64,000 nucleotides of DNA from Microbacterium sp. BLY (GCF_017939615.1 NZ_JAGKSR010000001.1:1178001-1242000); one strand, 5' to 3'. Numbered from the stretch's first letter, positions 41,861 through 50,630 are shown. Notes: generated from the letters alone by a model not told the origin. Made by a program: numbers and translations.

Positions 41861-41949
41861 GCGTTCACAACTCAGGAGAATCCGTAGGCGATGGGCGGAT
41901 AGCGGCCGAGAGGCGGGACGGGGCGCCGGTTCTCCTGAGTTGTGAACGC
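41861..41949. repeat. 89-bp inverted-repeat element, copy 2
   Basis: Left arm GCGTTCACAACTCAGGAGAA (41861-41880) is the exact complement of the right arm (41930-41949); the core is 49 bp. The arms match copy 1 at 34782-34870, but the cores differ. It lies between divergent genes (apt and cebE), 5 bp from apt's presumed -10. Confidence 0.92.
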
Positions 41950-41972
41950 GAACCAGCCGGGACGGCACGTGC

Positions 41973-42028
41973 TTGACACTGTGGGAGCGCTCCCATAGAG
42001 TTCACGACAACGTGTGGGAGCGCTCCCA
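41973..42028 (+). promoter_or_regulatory. cebE promoter with two CebR boxes
   Basis: TTGACA (41973-41978), a 17-bp spacer and TAGAGT (41996-42001) form a near-consensus promoter. The box TGGGAGCGCTCCCA fills the spacer (41982-41995), and a second perfect box lies at 42015-42028, 33 bp away. This 14-mer is the known CebR/CelR operator of Streptomyces and Thermobifida. Confidence 0.92.
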
Positions 42029-42075
42029 TGCGATCCCGAGCACCACCACCGCACGAACCCACAAAGGAGTGAACC

Positions 42076-43386
42076 GTGAACTCACGTGCCCGCACCCGGA
42101 TCCTGGCGACAGCCGCCGTGGCATCCGTCTCCGCCCTCGCCCTGGCCGGCTGCTCCGGCAACACCGGCGGCGACGGCGACGCCAACGCCGACGAGGACGT
42201 CACGCTGACCATCACCACCTTCGGCACCTTCGGCTACGAAGACCTCTACGAGGAGTACGAGAAGGCGCACCCGAACGTGAAGATCGAGGCGACCAACATC
42301 GACACCGGCGGCAACGCCCGCACCGACGCCTTCACCAAGATCGCCGCCGGCTCCGGCCTCAGCGACATCGTCGCGATCGAGGAGGGCTGGCTCGGCGCCA
42401 TCATGGACGTCTCCGACACCTTCGTCGACCTGCGCGACTACGGCATCGAGGACCGCAAGGACGACTGGGTCGACTGGAAGTACGGCCAGGCCACCGACGC
42501 CGAGGGGCGCGTGATCGGCTACGGCACCGACATCGGCCCGAGCGGCATCTGCTACAACGGCGCCGCCTTCGAGGCTGCGGGGCTGCCCAGCGACCGCGAG
42601 TCGGTCGCCGAGCTCCTCAACGGCGACTGGGAGAACTACTTCCAGGTCGGCGCCGACTACACGGCCAAGACCGGCAAGGCCTGGTACGACCACTCCGGCT
42701 TCGTCTGGAACGCCATGGTCAACCAGCTCGACGAGGGGTACTACACGTCCGACGGCACGCTCAACGTCGAGGGCAACAAGGAGCTGCAGGAGCGCTTCGA
42801 GCTGCTCGGCGCCGCGACCGAAGGCGGCCAGTCCGCCGCGCAGACCGCGTGGGACTGGAACGGCGGCAAGTCGTTCGTCGACGGCACCTTCGCGACCTTC
42901 GTCTGCCCCGGGTGGATGCTCGGTGTCGTGCAGGGCCAGGTCGAGGCCGGCGGCGGCGACGCGTCGACCGGCTGGGACTTCGCGGATGTCTTCCCCGGAG
43001 GCGCGGCCAACTGGGGCGGCGCATTCCTCTCGATCCCGGAGTCGTCGGCGCACAAGGAGGCCGCGGCCGAGCTCGCCGACTGGCTGACGCAGCCCGAGCA
43101 GCAGGTGAAGCAGTCCGCCGCCGCGGGCAACTTCCCGTCGACGGTCAAGGCGCAGGAGTCCCTCGCCGCGGACGCCACGCCCAACGCGTTCTTCAATGAC
43201 GCCCCGACCGGTGCCATCCTCGCCGAGCGGGCGAAGGGCGTGGTCGCGCAGTTCAAGGGCGCCGATGACTCGGTGATCCAGGAGAACGTGTTCGGCCCGG
43301 CGCTGAGCGCGCTCGACCGCGGTGAGACCGACACGCAAGGTGCCTGGAACCAGGCGATCGGCCTGCTGAACGACCTCGTCGGCTGA
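42076..43386 (+). CDS. cebE: Cellobiose-binding lipoprotein CebE
   Basis: Extracellular sugar-binding lipoprotein (SBP family 1), 436 residues. The signal peptide ends in lipobox LAGC with Cys26, then the binding fold (TITTFGTFGYEDLYEEYEK and later FVCPGWMLGVV). The GTG start is preceded by AAAGGAG. CebE delivers cellobiose or short cello-oligosaccharides to CebF and CebG. The assignment rests on the two CebR boxes and on the gene order binding protein, two permeases, GH1 enzyme, LacI regulator. A hairpin of interspersed repeats follows the stop. Confidence 0.9.
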   Translation: MNSRARTRILATAAVASVSALALAGCSGNTGGDGDANADEDVTLTITTFGTFGYEDLYEEYEKAHPNVKIEATNIDTGGNARTDAFTKIAAGSGLSDIVAIEEGWLGAIMDVSDTFVDLRDYGIEDRKDDWVDWKYGQATDAEGRVIGYGTDIGPSGICYNGAAFEAAGLPSDRESVAELLNGDWENYFQVGADYTAKTGKAWYDHSGFVWNAMVNQLDEGYYTSDGTLNVEGNKELQERFELLGAATEGGQSAAQTAWDWNGGKSFVDGTFATFVCPGWMLGVVQGQVEAGGGDASTGWDFADVFPGGAANWGGAFLSIPESSAHKEAAAELADWLTQPEQQVKQSAAAGNFPSTVKAQESLAADATPNAFFNDAPTGAILAERAKGVVAQFKGADDSVIQENVFGPALSALDRGETDTQGAWNQAIGLLNDLVG

Positions 43387-43394
43387 TCATCTCC

Positions 43395-43447
43395 GCTTCG
43401 ACAGGCTCAGCGACCCACAAGAGTTGGGTGGCTGAGCCTGTCGAAGC
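43395..43447. repeat. Hairpin of two interspersed repeats between cebE and cebF
   Basis: GCTTCGACAGGCTCAGCGAC begins at 43395. Its inverted copy ends at 43447, giving a 23-bp stem with one mismatch and a 7-base loop. It occupies nearly the whole gap between the binding protein and the first permease. Confidence 0.9.
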
Positions 43448-43465
43448 CCGGCTAAGGACACGCCC

Positions 43466-44506
43466 ATGACCCTCACCGCCCCGCCCGCGGAGCAGCAGGC
43501 CGCCGCCTCCGCCGCGTCGGATTCCCCGCCGCGCCGCTCCTGGCGCACCCGCCTCTCGCGCTTCGACCACCGCGCGTCGCCGTACTTCTACATCTCCCCG
43601 TTCTTCCTCCTGTTCGGCCTCATCGGCCTGTTCCCGCTGCTGTACACGGTGTGGGTCGCGGTGCACGAGTGGGACCTGCTGAAGGGCGAGGGGCCCTTCG
43701 TCGGACTCGGCAACTTCGCCGCGATCCTCGGCGACGGCATGTTCTGGAACTCGATCCGGAACACGCTGAGCATCTTCCTGCTCTCGGCCATCCCGCAGCT
43801 CGCCGTCGCGTTGGTGATCGCGTACCTGCTGGACCGCGGGCTGCGCACTCCGACGTTCTGGCGGATGAGCGTCCTCATCCCGTTCGTCGTGACGCCGGTG
43901 GCCGTGGCCATCATCTTCTCCAGCATCTTCAACGAGGCGGATGGGCTGGCCAACAACCTCCTCAACCTCGTCGGCATCGCCGATCAGCAGTGGAAGCACG
44001 ACACGTTCCTGTCGCACATCGCGATCGCCGTCATGGTGAACTTCCGCTGGACCGGCTACAACGCCCTCATCCTGCTCGCCGCGATGCAGGCCGTGCCCCG
44101 CGATCTCTACGAGTCGGCGGCGCTGGACGGGGCGGGGGCCGTGCGCCGGTTCTTCGCGATCACGATCCCCACGATCCGCCCGACGCTGATCTTCGTCATC
44201 ATCACGGCGACCATCGGCGGGCTGCAGATCTTCGCCGAACCGCGCCTGTTCGACGTTTCGACCGCCGGCGGCATCGGCGGCAGCGACCGGCAGTTCCAGA
44301 CCACCGTGCTGTTCCTCTGGGAGCTGGCGTTCTTCCGCCGCAACCTGGGGGAGGCGTCGGCCGTCGCGATCCTGCTCTTCCTGCTCATCGTCGCCATCGG
44401 CCTGATCAACTTCCTCCTCTCCCGGCGCATCGCCACGGGAGACGCCCCGAAGACCCGCGCGGCCCGACGCCGCATCCGCCCGACCGGGAAGGAGGAGGCG
44501 CGATGA
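43466..44506 (+). CDS. cebF: Cellobiose ABC permease CebF
   Basis: Sugar ABC permease (MalF-like) of 346 residues with six helices after a soluble N-terminus. The EAA region is DLYESAALDGAGAVRRFFAI. Segment FYISPFFLLFGLIGLFPLLY starts the first helix. It pairs with CebG; no ATPase is in the cluster, and a shared MsiK-type ATPase elsewhere would be expected, as in Streptomyces. The stop overlaps cebG (ATGA). Confidence 0.9.
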   Translation: MTLTAPPAEQQAAASAASDSPPRRSWRTRLSRFDHRASPYFYISPFFLLFGLIGLFPLLYTVWVAVHEWDLLKGEGPFVGLGNFAAILGDGMFWNSIRNTLSIFLLSAIPQLAVALVIAYLLDRGLRTPTFWRMSVLIPFVVTPVAVAIIFSSIFNEADGLANNLLNLVGIADQQWKHDTFLSHIAIAVMVNFRWTGYNALILLAAMQAVPRDLYESAALDGAGAVRRFFAITIPTIRPTLIFVIITATIGGLQIFAEPRLFDVSTAGGIGGSDRQFQTTVLFLWELAFFRRNLGEASAVAILLFLLIVAIGLINFLLSRRIATGDAPKTRAARRRIRPTGKEEAR

Positions 44507-45393
44507 CCGCCACCCAAGCCCTCAGCGTGCCGGAGCGCATCCGCCGCCGGCGCGGTGCCGCGAGCGGGAGTGCCGGCCTCGGCAGCCGCCCCGGGTTCCT
44601 CACCTACGGACTCCTCGCGGCCTTCATCATCGGCGGCGCCTACCCGCTGTGGTGGTCGTTCGTCGTCGCGAGCGGGACGAACGCCACGCGCGGTGAGACC
44701 CTGCCCCTCATCCCCGGCGGCAACTTCCTCGCGAACGCGGCGAAGGTGTTCGACGCGATCCCGTTCTGGCTCGCGCTCGGCAACTCGTTCCTCATCTCGG
44801 CGATCATCACGATCTCCGTCGTGACGTTCTCGACCCTCGCCGGTTACGCGTTCGCGAAGCTGCGGTTCCGCGGACGCGACGGTCTCATGGTGTTCGTGAT
44901 CGCGACCATGGCGATCCCCACGCAGCTCGGCATCATCCCGCTGTTCATGCTGATGCGCGAACTGGGCTGGACCGGCACGATCGGTGCGGTCATCGTGCCC
45001 ACCCTCGTCACCGCGTTCGGGGTGTTCTTCATGCGGCAGTACCTCGTGGACGTGATCCCGGACGAGCTCATCGAGGCCGCCAGGGTCGACGGCGCGAACC
45101 AGTCCCGCACCTTCCTCACCGTCGGGGTGCCCGCGGCGCGGCCGGCCATGGCGATCCTCGGACTCTTCACGTTCATGACCGCCTGGACCGACTACCTCTG
45201 GCCCCTGATCGTGCTCTCCCCCCAGAACCCGACGCTGCAGACGGCGCTCAGCCAGCTGCAGTCCGGGTACTACATCGACTACTCGATCGTGCTCGCCGGC
45301 GCGGTGCTCGCGACCCTTCCGCTCCTCGTGCTCTTCGTGCTCGCGGGCCGGCAGCTGGTCAGTGGCATCATGGCGGGCGCGGTGAAAGGATGA
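44503..45393 (+). CDS. cebG: Cellobiose ABC permease CebG
   Basis: Second sugar permease (MalG-like), 296 residues, six helices. The EAA region reads ELIEAARVDGANQSRTFLTV. The start ATG overlaps cebF and the stop overlaps the GH1 gene, so the three are translationally coupled. The N-terminal extension is short and basic. Confidence 0.9.
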   Translation: MTATQALSVPERIRRRRGAASGSAGLGSRPGFLTYGLLAAFIIGGAYPLWWSFVVASGTNATRGETLPLIPGGNFLANAAKVFDAIPFWLALGNSFLISAIITISVVTFSTLAGYAFAKLRFRGRDGLMVFVIATMAIPTQLGIIPLFMLMRELGWTGTIGAVIVPTLVTAFGVFFMRQYLVDVIPDELIEAARVDGANQSRTFLTVGVPAARPAMAILGLFTFMTAWTDYLWPLIVLSPQNPTLQTALSQLQSGYYIDYSIVLAGAVLATLPLLVLFVLAGRQLVSGIMAGAVKG

Positions 45394-46829
45394 CCTCTAT
45401 GACGCGTGCCTTCCCCTCGGACTTCCTCTTCGGCGCGGCGACCGCGGCCTACCAGATCGAGGGGGCCGCCTTCGAGGACGGACGGACGGCGTCCATCTGG
45501 GATGCCTTCTGCCGGGTGCCCGGGGTCGTGGTCGGCGGCGACGACGGGGATGTGGCGTGCGACCACTACCACCGGTCTCCGCAGGACGTGGCCCTCATGA
45601 AGCAGCTCGGTCTGCAGACGTACCGCTTCTCCACCTCGTGGTCGCGGGTGCGCCCCGACGGCGGCGCGGTCAACCGGGCCGGGGTCGACTTCTACAACCG
45701 CCTCGTCGACGAGCTCCTCGCGGCCGACATCCTGCCGTGGCTCACGCTGTACCACTGGGACATGCCGCAGGCCCTGCAGGAAGTCGGCGGCTGGACGAAC
45801 CGCGACGCCGTCGACCGCTTCCTGGAGTACGCGGGCACGATGCACGACGCCCTCGGTGACCGGGTGGACGTGTGGACGACCCTGAACGAGCCGTGGTGCT
45901 CGTCCTTCCTCTCCTACACCGGAGGCGAGCACGCGCCAGGGCACACGAGCGTCGCCGAGGGGCTGCTGGCCTCGCACCACCTGCTGCTCGCACACGGCGC
46001 GACGGTGCGGGAGCTCCGCGGTCGTGACGCCTCCCTCAACCTCGGCATCACGCTGAACCACACGGTGGCCGACCCCGCCGACCCGCAGAACCCTGCGGAT
46101 GTCGACGCGGCCCGGCGGCTGGACGGCCAGTTCAACCGCTGGTTCCTCGACCCCATCTACCGTGGCGCCTACCCCGCCGACACCGTGGAGGACATCCGCG
46201 CGGTGGACCCGGACGCGGTCGCGCGGTTCGAGGCGGCGGTGCACGACGGCGACCTCGAGACCATCGCGCAGCCCATCGACACGCAGGGCGTGAACTACTA
46301 CCACGGCGATCTCGTGTCCGGCACGGGCCCCGACGACGCCACCGTGTCGAGCGGTCCGGAGACGGCGCACGTGACCCGGAGTCCGTATCCCTCGCACGAG
46401 GGCATCCACGCGGTCGAGCGCGGGCTGCCGCGGACCGCCCAGGGCTGGGAGGTCCAGCCGGAGGGGCTCACGCGACTGCTGCAGCGGCTCTGGACCGAGT
46501 ACGCCGAGCCCGCGGGCGTGGTGCTCTCGGTGACCGAGAACGGCGCGGCCTACGACGACACCGTCGTGGAGGAAGGCGGCGAGAAGCGGGTGCCCGATGC
46601 CGACCGCACCGCGTTCCTCCGCGCGCACCTCGACGCCGTCCTGGACGCCAGGGACAGTGGCGTGGACGTCCGCGGCTACTTCTACTGGTCCCTGTTCGAC
46701 AACTTCGAGTGGGCGTGGGGGTACGACAAGCGCTTCGGGATCGTCCGCGTGGACTACGACACCCAGGAGCGGACGGTCAAGGATTCCGGCCGCGAGTACG
46801 CCCGCATCATCGCCGCCCGGTCGCTCTGA
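45390..46829 (+). CDS. bglC: GH1 beta-glucosidase BglC
   Basis: Cytoplasmic glycoside hydrolase family 1 enzyme of 479 residues. The acid/base is Glu167 in TTLNEPW and the nucleophile Glu383 in VTENGAAY. N-terminal FPSDFLFGAATAAYQIEG and C-terminal YFYWSLFDNFEWAWGY are family signatures. It splits imported cellobiose into glucose. The ATG at 45390 overlaps the cebG stop; a second in-frame ATG at 45399 is possible. Confidence 0.94.
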   Translation: MTSMTRAFPSDFLFGAATAAYQIEGAAFEDGRTASIWDAFCRVPGVVVGGDDGDVACDHYHRSPQDVALMKQLGLQTYRFSTSWSRVRPDGGAVNRAGVDFYNRLVDELLAADILPWLTLYHWDMPQALQEVGGWTNRDAVDRFLEYAGTMHDALGDRVDVWTTLNEPWCSSFLSYTGGEHAPGHTSVAEGLLASHHLLLAHGATVRELRGRDASLNLGITLNHTVADPADPQNPADVDAARRLDGQFNRWFLDPIYRGAYPADTVEDIRAVDPDAVARFEAAVHDGDLETIAQPIDTQGVNYYHGDLVSGTGPDDATVSSGPETAHVTRSPYPSHEGIHAVERGLPRTAQGWEVQPEGLTRLLQRLWTEYAEPAGVVLSVTENGAAYDDTVVEEGGEKRVPDADRTAFLRAHLDAVLDARDSGVDVRGYFYWSLFDNFEWAWGYDKRFGIVRVDYDTQERTVKDSGREYARIIAARSL

Positions 46830-46932
46830 CGATTTCGAATCCCTCGATGCGCGGCCTCCGGGGGCGGAACCGGGTCATTTGCGCGATTCGGATCAGCGGG
46901 AAGAATGGGGCCATGGAAGAGAGCATGCGGTG

Positions 46933-47928
46933 ATGTCCCCCCGGGCGACCATCGAAGAGGTCGCGGCGACGGCGGGGGTCTCCCGGTCGACGGTGTCGCG
47001 GGTCGTGAACGGCTCGACGGCGGTCAGTCCCGAGGCGCTCGCCGCCGTGCGCGCCGCGATCGACGAACTCAACTACGTGCCCAACCGCGCCGCCCGATCG
47101 CTCGCGTCCCGGCAGACGCATGCGATCGCCCTCATCGTCCCGGAGGACACGACGCGCTTCTTCGGCGACCCGTTCTTCGCGGCCATCGTGGCCGGGATCA
47201 CCGGGGCGCTGCGCCGCTCCGACTATCTGCTGAATCTGCTGATCGCGAGTGATGATCCCGGCGACAAGATGACGAGTTTCGTGCGCAACGGCGCGGTCGA
47301 CGGCGCGCTCATCGTGTCGCACCACACGAGTGACGCGTTCGTGGACCGGATCGCGGACGCGGTCCCCGTCGTCTACGGCGGACGCCCCGTGCGCCGTGGC
47401 GCGGGAGATTACGTGGTGGACGTCGACAACGTCGCGGGCGGCCGGGTCGCCACCCAGCATCTCGTGGACATCGGTCGTACCCGCATCGCCACCATCTCCG
47501 GTCCGCTCACGATGGTGTCGTCCACCGACCGCGTCCAGGGCTTCCGCGCCGCGCTCTCCGCGGCCGGGCTCACGCCGTTCGCGGTGGAGGAGGGCGACTA
47601 CAGCGAGGCGAGCGGCGCTGAGGCGGCCCGGCGGCTGCTGGCGGAGGGGCGGCCCGACGCGATCTTCGTCGCCAGCGACCTCATGGCCCGCGGTGCGCTC
47701 ACCGCCCTGCGGGCCGCCGGCGTGCGCGTCCCGGAGGACATCGCCATCGTCGGCTTCGACGACTCGTCCGTCGCATCGACCACGGATCCGCCGCTGACGA
47801 CCATGCGGCAGCCCATGTACGCCCAGGGCGAGGCGATGACGCAGGTGCTGCTGTCCCGGCTCGCGGGAGAGGACCCGCCGCGCACGACGATCCTGCCGAC
47901 CGAGCTCGTCGTCCGCGGCTCCGCCTGA
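46933..47928 (+). CDS. cebR: LacI-family cellobiose repressor CebR
   Basis: LacI/GalR repressor of 331 residues. The DNA-binding domain is TIEEVAATAGVSRSTVSRVV and the hinge AARSLASRQTHAIALIVPED; the effector domain follows. It should bind the two TGGGAGCGCTCCCA boxes before cebE and leave when cellobiose appears. It lies 103 bases after bglC, and no box is seen in that gap, so it may be co-transcribed or have a weak promoter of its own. A GTG three bases earlier is an alternative start. Confidence 0.9.
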   Translation: MSPRATIEEVAATAGVSRSTVSRVVNGSTAVSPEALAAVRAAIDELNYVPNRAARSLASRQTHAIALIVPEDTTRFFGDPFFAAIVAGITGALRRSDYLLNLLIASDDPGDKMTSFVRNGAVDGALIVSHHTSDAFVDRIADAVPVVYGGRPVRRGAGDYVVDVDNVAGGRVATQHLVDIGRTRIATISGPLTMVSSTDRVQGFRAALSAAGLTPFAVEEGDYSEASGAEAARRLLAEGRPDAIFVASDLMARGALTALRAAGVRVPEDIAIVGFDDSSVASTTDPPLTTMRQPMYAQGEAMTQVLLSRLAGEDPPRTTILPTELVVRGSA

Positions 47929-47949
47929 CGTCCACCCGCCACGCACGAA

Positions 47950-47979
47950 CGAGGCCCGGTCGCGCGCGACCGGGCCTCG
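47950..47979. terminator. Strong stem-loop between convergent cebR and protease
   Basis: A perfect 30-base palindrome, CGAGGCCCGGTCGCG followed by its complement, lies 21 bases after cebR and 30 bases after the protease end. It can end both transcripts. Confidence 0.85.
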
Positions 47980-48009
47980 AGGGGTGTCGGAACGACTGTT
48001 CCGGCGGGG

Positions 48010-48819
48010 TCAGTTGCCGTAGAGCGACACGACGCCGGCGCGGTCGGCGGCGGTCATCGACAGGTCGGCCGAACTGCCGTTGCACTGCGGGTAGTGCATG
48101 ATCGACGACGAGTCGTACGGCGTGAGCGGGCGCCAGTTGTTGTCCTCGAAGCACGTGCCCGCCTCCGGCCGGGTGTGCTCGTGACGGAACCCGAGGACGT
48201 GGCCGAGCTCATGGCCGAGGACGTTGGTCGGGGTCCAGGCCCCGGCGCTCCAGATCGAGTCGTCGATGAGGACGTTCTGCTGTCGCGCGGGCGTGCTGGG
48301 GAAGAAGGCGCGGGCGATGTACTGCGTGGTCTGCACGGGCTCCACCGAGAACACGACGGCGTTGTTGCGCGTCGTGCAGTTGGCGTCGGCGCTGCTCACG
48401 TAGCGGAAGTCGATCCGGGAGGAGGCGGACTCCCAGAGGGCGGCGCCGCCCTCCATCGCCCGGACGACGTCCGCATGGCGGCTGCCGAACTTGGTGCTCA
48501 CGCAGTAGGTCAGATTCGCCACCTGGGAGGCCGACCACTTGTCGTCGATGTTGTTGACCGTGTTGACGATGAGCCCGTCGATGGGGGTCTCCGGTCCGAC
48601 GAGGCGGTCGTAGAACTCGCGCAGCTCCTTCTTGTTCGAGATCACCTCATCGCCGTTGACGACGTAGCTGCCGTCGACGTCCCGATAGGTCGAGGCCGCG
48701 AACTCCTGGTACGAGGGCGCGGCGTCGTCCGGAGTTGCGGCCGTGGCGGGGATGACCGCGCTGAGGCTGAGCGCGGCCGCCGCGGTGGCGGCGAGCGCGA
48801 GTTTTCTGGTGAATCGCAT
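48010..48819 (-). CDS. Secreted zinc metallopeptidase (metzincin, M57-like)
   Basis: Exported protease of 269 residues with a signal peptide (KLALAATAAAALSLSAVIPA, cleavage after ATA). The zinc site is HELGHVLGFRH with His203, Glu204, His207 and His213, and the Met-turn is SSIMHYP with Met241. The extended HExxHxxGxxH plus Met-turn identifies a metzincin. The group is probably M57 or a matrixin-like relative. Four cysteines may form two disulfides. The RBS (GAGGATCTTCC) is near the ATG. It would digest protein outside the cell. Confidence 0.9.
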   Translation of the reverse strand: MRFTRKLALAATAAAALSLSAVIPATAATPDDAAPSYQEFAASTYRDVDGSYVVNGDEVISNKKELREFYDRLVGPETPIDGLIVNTVNNIDDKWSASQVANLTYCVSTKFGSRHADVVRAMEGGAALWESASSRIDFRYVSSADANCTTRNNAVVFSVEPVQTTQYIARAFFPSTPARQQNVLIDDSIWSAGAWTPTNVLGHELGHVLGFRHEHTRPEAGTCFEDNNWRPLTPYDSSSIMHYPQCNGSSADLSMTAADRAGVVSLYGN

Positions 48820-49290
48820 GGAAGATCCTCTTCGATCTGAGCGGTGCCGCGCGTCCGGTGGGCGAGCGGGCTCCGGTGCGGTCGGTGGCGTCGCCGCCGT
48901 CCGGGGGCCGAAGCCCGCTCACGGTAACGTCGCGGATTCGCGAGGGTCAAGGCGCGACACGGCCGGTGCTCCGCTTTCTGTCCTCAGGTCAGAAATATCG
49001 GAATCCCGGTCTGCACGAAGGTCCTGCACGAGGGTCTCCGGAGGTCGCGCCGCCGGGAGGACCCGCGCGACGGGTCGTCGGTCCGTGGTCGTACACCGGA
49101 CGTCGAGGTGGCCACGGACGCGGCTTCGCCGCCCCCTCCGTCGGTCGAACGACGCGTCCGTGGCCCGATGCGGCGTATCCCCGCGCCGCGAGTGCTCGCA
49201 CCCTCCGTAGGTTGAACGAGCATTCAGTTATTAATCTATCCCGAGACGGCCGACAAGGGAATTCCGCCGATCCCGGGAGGAGGACGGCGC
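48820..49290. other. 470-bp intergenic region with inverted repeat
   Basis: No credible gene is seen. It holds a 13-bp perfect inverted repeat, GGCCACGGACGCG (49110-49122) with its complement at 49153-49165, and a smaller one (GTCGCGC at 49044-49050 with 49065-49071). A less GC-rich patch (TCAGAAATATCGG near 48990) may hold promoter sequence. It separates the divergent protease and TetR genes. Confidence 0.5.
49213..49226. promoter_or_regulatory. Candidate TetR operator TGAACGAGCATTCA
   Basis: TGAACGAGCATTCA has 4-bp TGAA/TTCA arms and is followed by an AT-rich TTATTAATCTAT stretch. It lies 65 bases before the TetR start. Half-sites of this type are common in TetR operators, but the symmetry is weak. 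Confidence 0.4.
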
Positions 49291-49959
49291 ATGGCGCGAT
49301 CCGACGAGCAGAACCGTCGCGCACGCGAGCGTGCGCGCGAGATCATCCTCCAGGCGGCGATCGAGGTCTTCAGCGAACGAGGGGTCGCCGGGGCCGGCAT
49401 CGCCGAGATCACCCGCCGCGCCGGCGTCGCGCAGGGGCTGGTCAACTACCACTTCGGCGGCAAGGATCAGCTCATCGGCGCGGTGATCGACCGCTGGTTC
49501 GAGACCGTGCTCGGCTTCGCGCAGGTACAGGGCGAGCCCGACGAGATGCTCGCCGGGATCATCGACGGCGTGCTCGGGGCCACCGCGTTCGCGATGCCCT
49601 TGCAGCGCACGGTGCTCGCGATGCAGCAGCAGCCGTTGACGCATCGGCTGTTCGCGGAGTCGGAGCAGCGTCACGCGGCGGGCACCACGGCGGCGGAGGA
49701 TGCGGTGCGGGCGGTGTTCCAGGCCCGGGGGGCCGACGACCCGGCGCTCGAGGAGGTCATGCTGCGCAGCACGCTCGAGGGGATCTTCGTGAAGTACTGC
49801 GTGTACGGCGACTCGTACCCACTCGAGGAGGCGCGGCGCTGGCTGCACCGCCGGTACGGGCTCCCCGAGCCCGCGACCCCGCTGCCGGGAGCGCGGCCTC
49901 CGGCGCCCGGCGAGCCGCGACCGCGGGCGACGGCGGCGCTGCGCACCGACGCCCCCTGA
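49291..49959 (+). CDS. TetR-family regulator
   Basis: TetR-type regulator of 222 residues with helix-turn-helix IILQAAIEVFSERGVAGAGI and AGVAQGLVNYHFGGKDQLI. The C-terminal 25 residues are Pro/Ala-rich. A strong GGGAGGAGG ribosome site precedes the ATG. Nothing in the neighbourhood clearly shows its target; the divergent protease is one candidate. It converges with the GntR gene 14 bases away. Confidence 0.9.
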   Translation: MARSDEQNRRARERAREIILQAAIEVFSERGVAGAGIAEITRRAGVAQGLVNYHFGGKDQLIGAVIDRWFETVLGFAQVQGEPDEMLAGIIDGVLGATAFAMPLQRTVLAMQQQPLTHRLFAESEQRHAAGTTAAEDAVRAVFQARGADDPALEEVMLRSTLEGIFVKYCVYGDSYPLEEARRWLHRRYGLPEPATPLPGARPPAPGEPRPRATAALRTDAP

Positions 49960-49973
49960 GCGGTCGGTGCCGG

Positions 49974-50630
49974 TCAGTCCAGATGCATGCGGGCGAACGC
50001 CCCGAGCACGACGCGCTCCGACTGCACGAGGTAGCGCTCCAGCTCCGCCGCGCCCGCCTCGGCGCCCCGGGAGAGGAAGGTGTCGAGGACCGCACGGTTC
50101 TTGCGCACGAACGGCTCGTGCAGCGCGCGGGGGTCGTCGATCTTGAGGAAGGCGAGCCGGAGTTCCGCGGCGACGTTCCGGTAGGTGCGGGCCAGGCGCG
50201 GGCTGTCGGCGAGGTCGACCAGGGCGACGTGGAACGCCATGTTCGCGCTGCCGACCGCGCGCCAGGCGGAGGTGTCGTCGGCCGAGACCCCGGCCACGGC
50301 GGCTTCGGCGGCGGCGACCGCGTCGGTCATGCGCTGCACGGCGGGATGCTCGGGTTCGGACTGCCGGAGAGCCGTGCACTCGATGACCCGGCGCGCGCGG
50401 TAGATGTCGATGACGTCGGCGATCGAGGGGGAGGCGACCGACACCCCGCGGTGCGGGACATGGGCGACGAGGCCCTGCTCCGCGAGCACCCGGAAGGCCT
50501 CGCGCAGCGTGTTGCGCGAGACGTCGAAGCTCTCGGCCAGCGCCGACTCGGACAGCCGGGAACCCGGGGCGACGTCGCCGTCGATGATGCGCTGACGGAG
50601 CACGTCGGCGAGCGGGCCCTGCTGGTTCAT
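49974..50630 (-). CDS. GntR/FCD regulator of the 5-oxoproline operon
   Basis: GntR-family regulator of 218 residues. Winged helix residues 1-65 (LADVLRQRIIDGDVAPGSRL, then FDVSRNTLREAFRVLAEQGL), followed by an FCD effector domain that binds small acids (IDIYRARRVIE, AFHVALVDLA). It is divergent from the NRAMP-pxp operon, with a perfect palindrome in the gap, so it probably controls that operon in response to 5-oxoproline or a related acid. The effector is inferred. Confidence 0.9.
   Translation of the reverse strand: MNQQGPLADVLRQRIIDGDVAPGSRLSESALAESFDVSRNTLREAFRVLAEQGLVAHVPHRGVSVASPSIADVIDIYRARRVIECTALRQSEPEHPAVQRMTDAVAAAEAAVAGVSADDTSAWRAVGSANMAFHVALVDLADSPRLARTYRNVAAELRLAFLKIDDPRALHEPFVRKNRAVLDTFLSRGAEAGAAELERYLVQSERVVLGAFARMHLD

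Noticed and set aside
46830..46932. tRNA-like TTCGAATCCC sequence after bglC
   Set aside because: No acceptor, D or anticodon arms can be paired around it.
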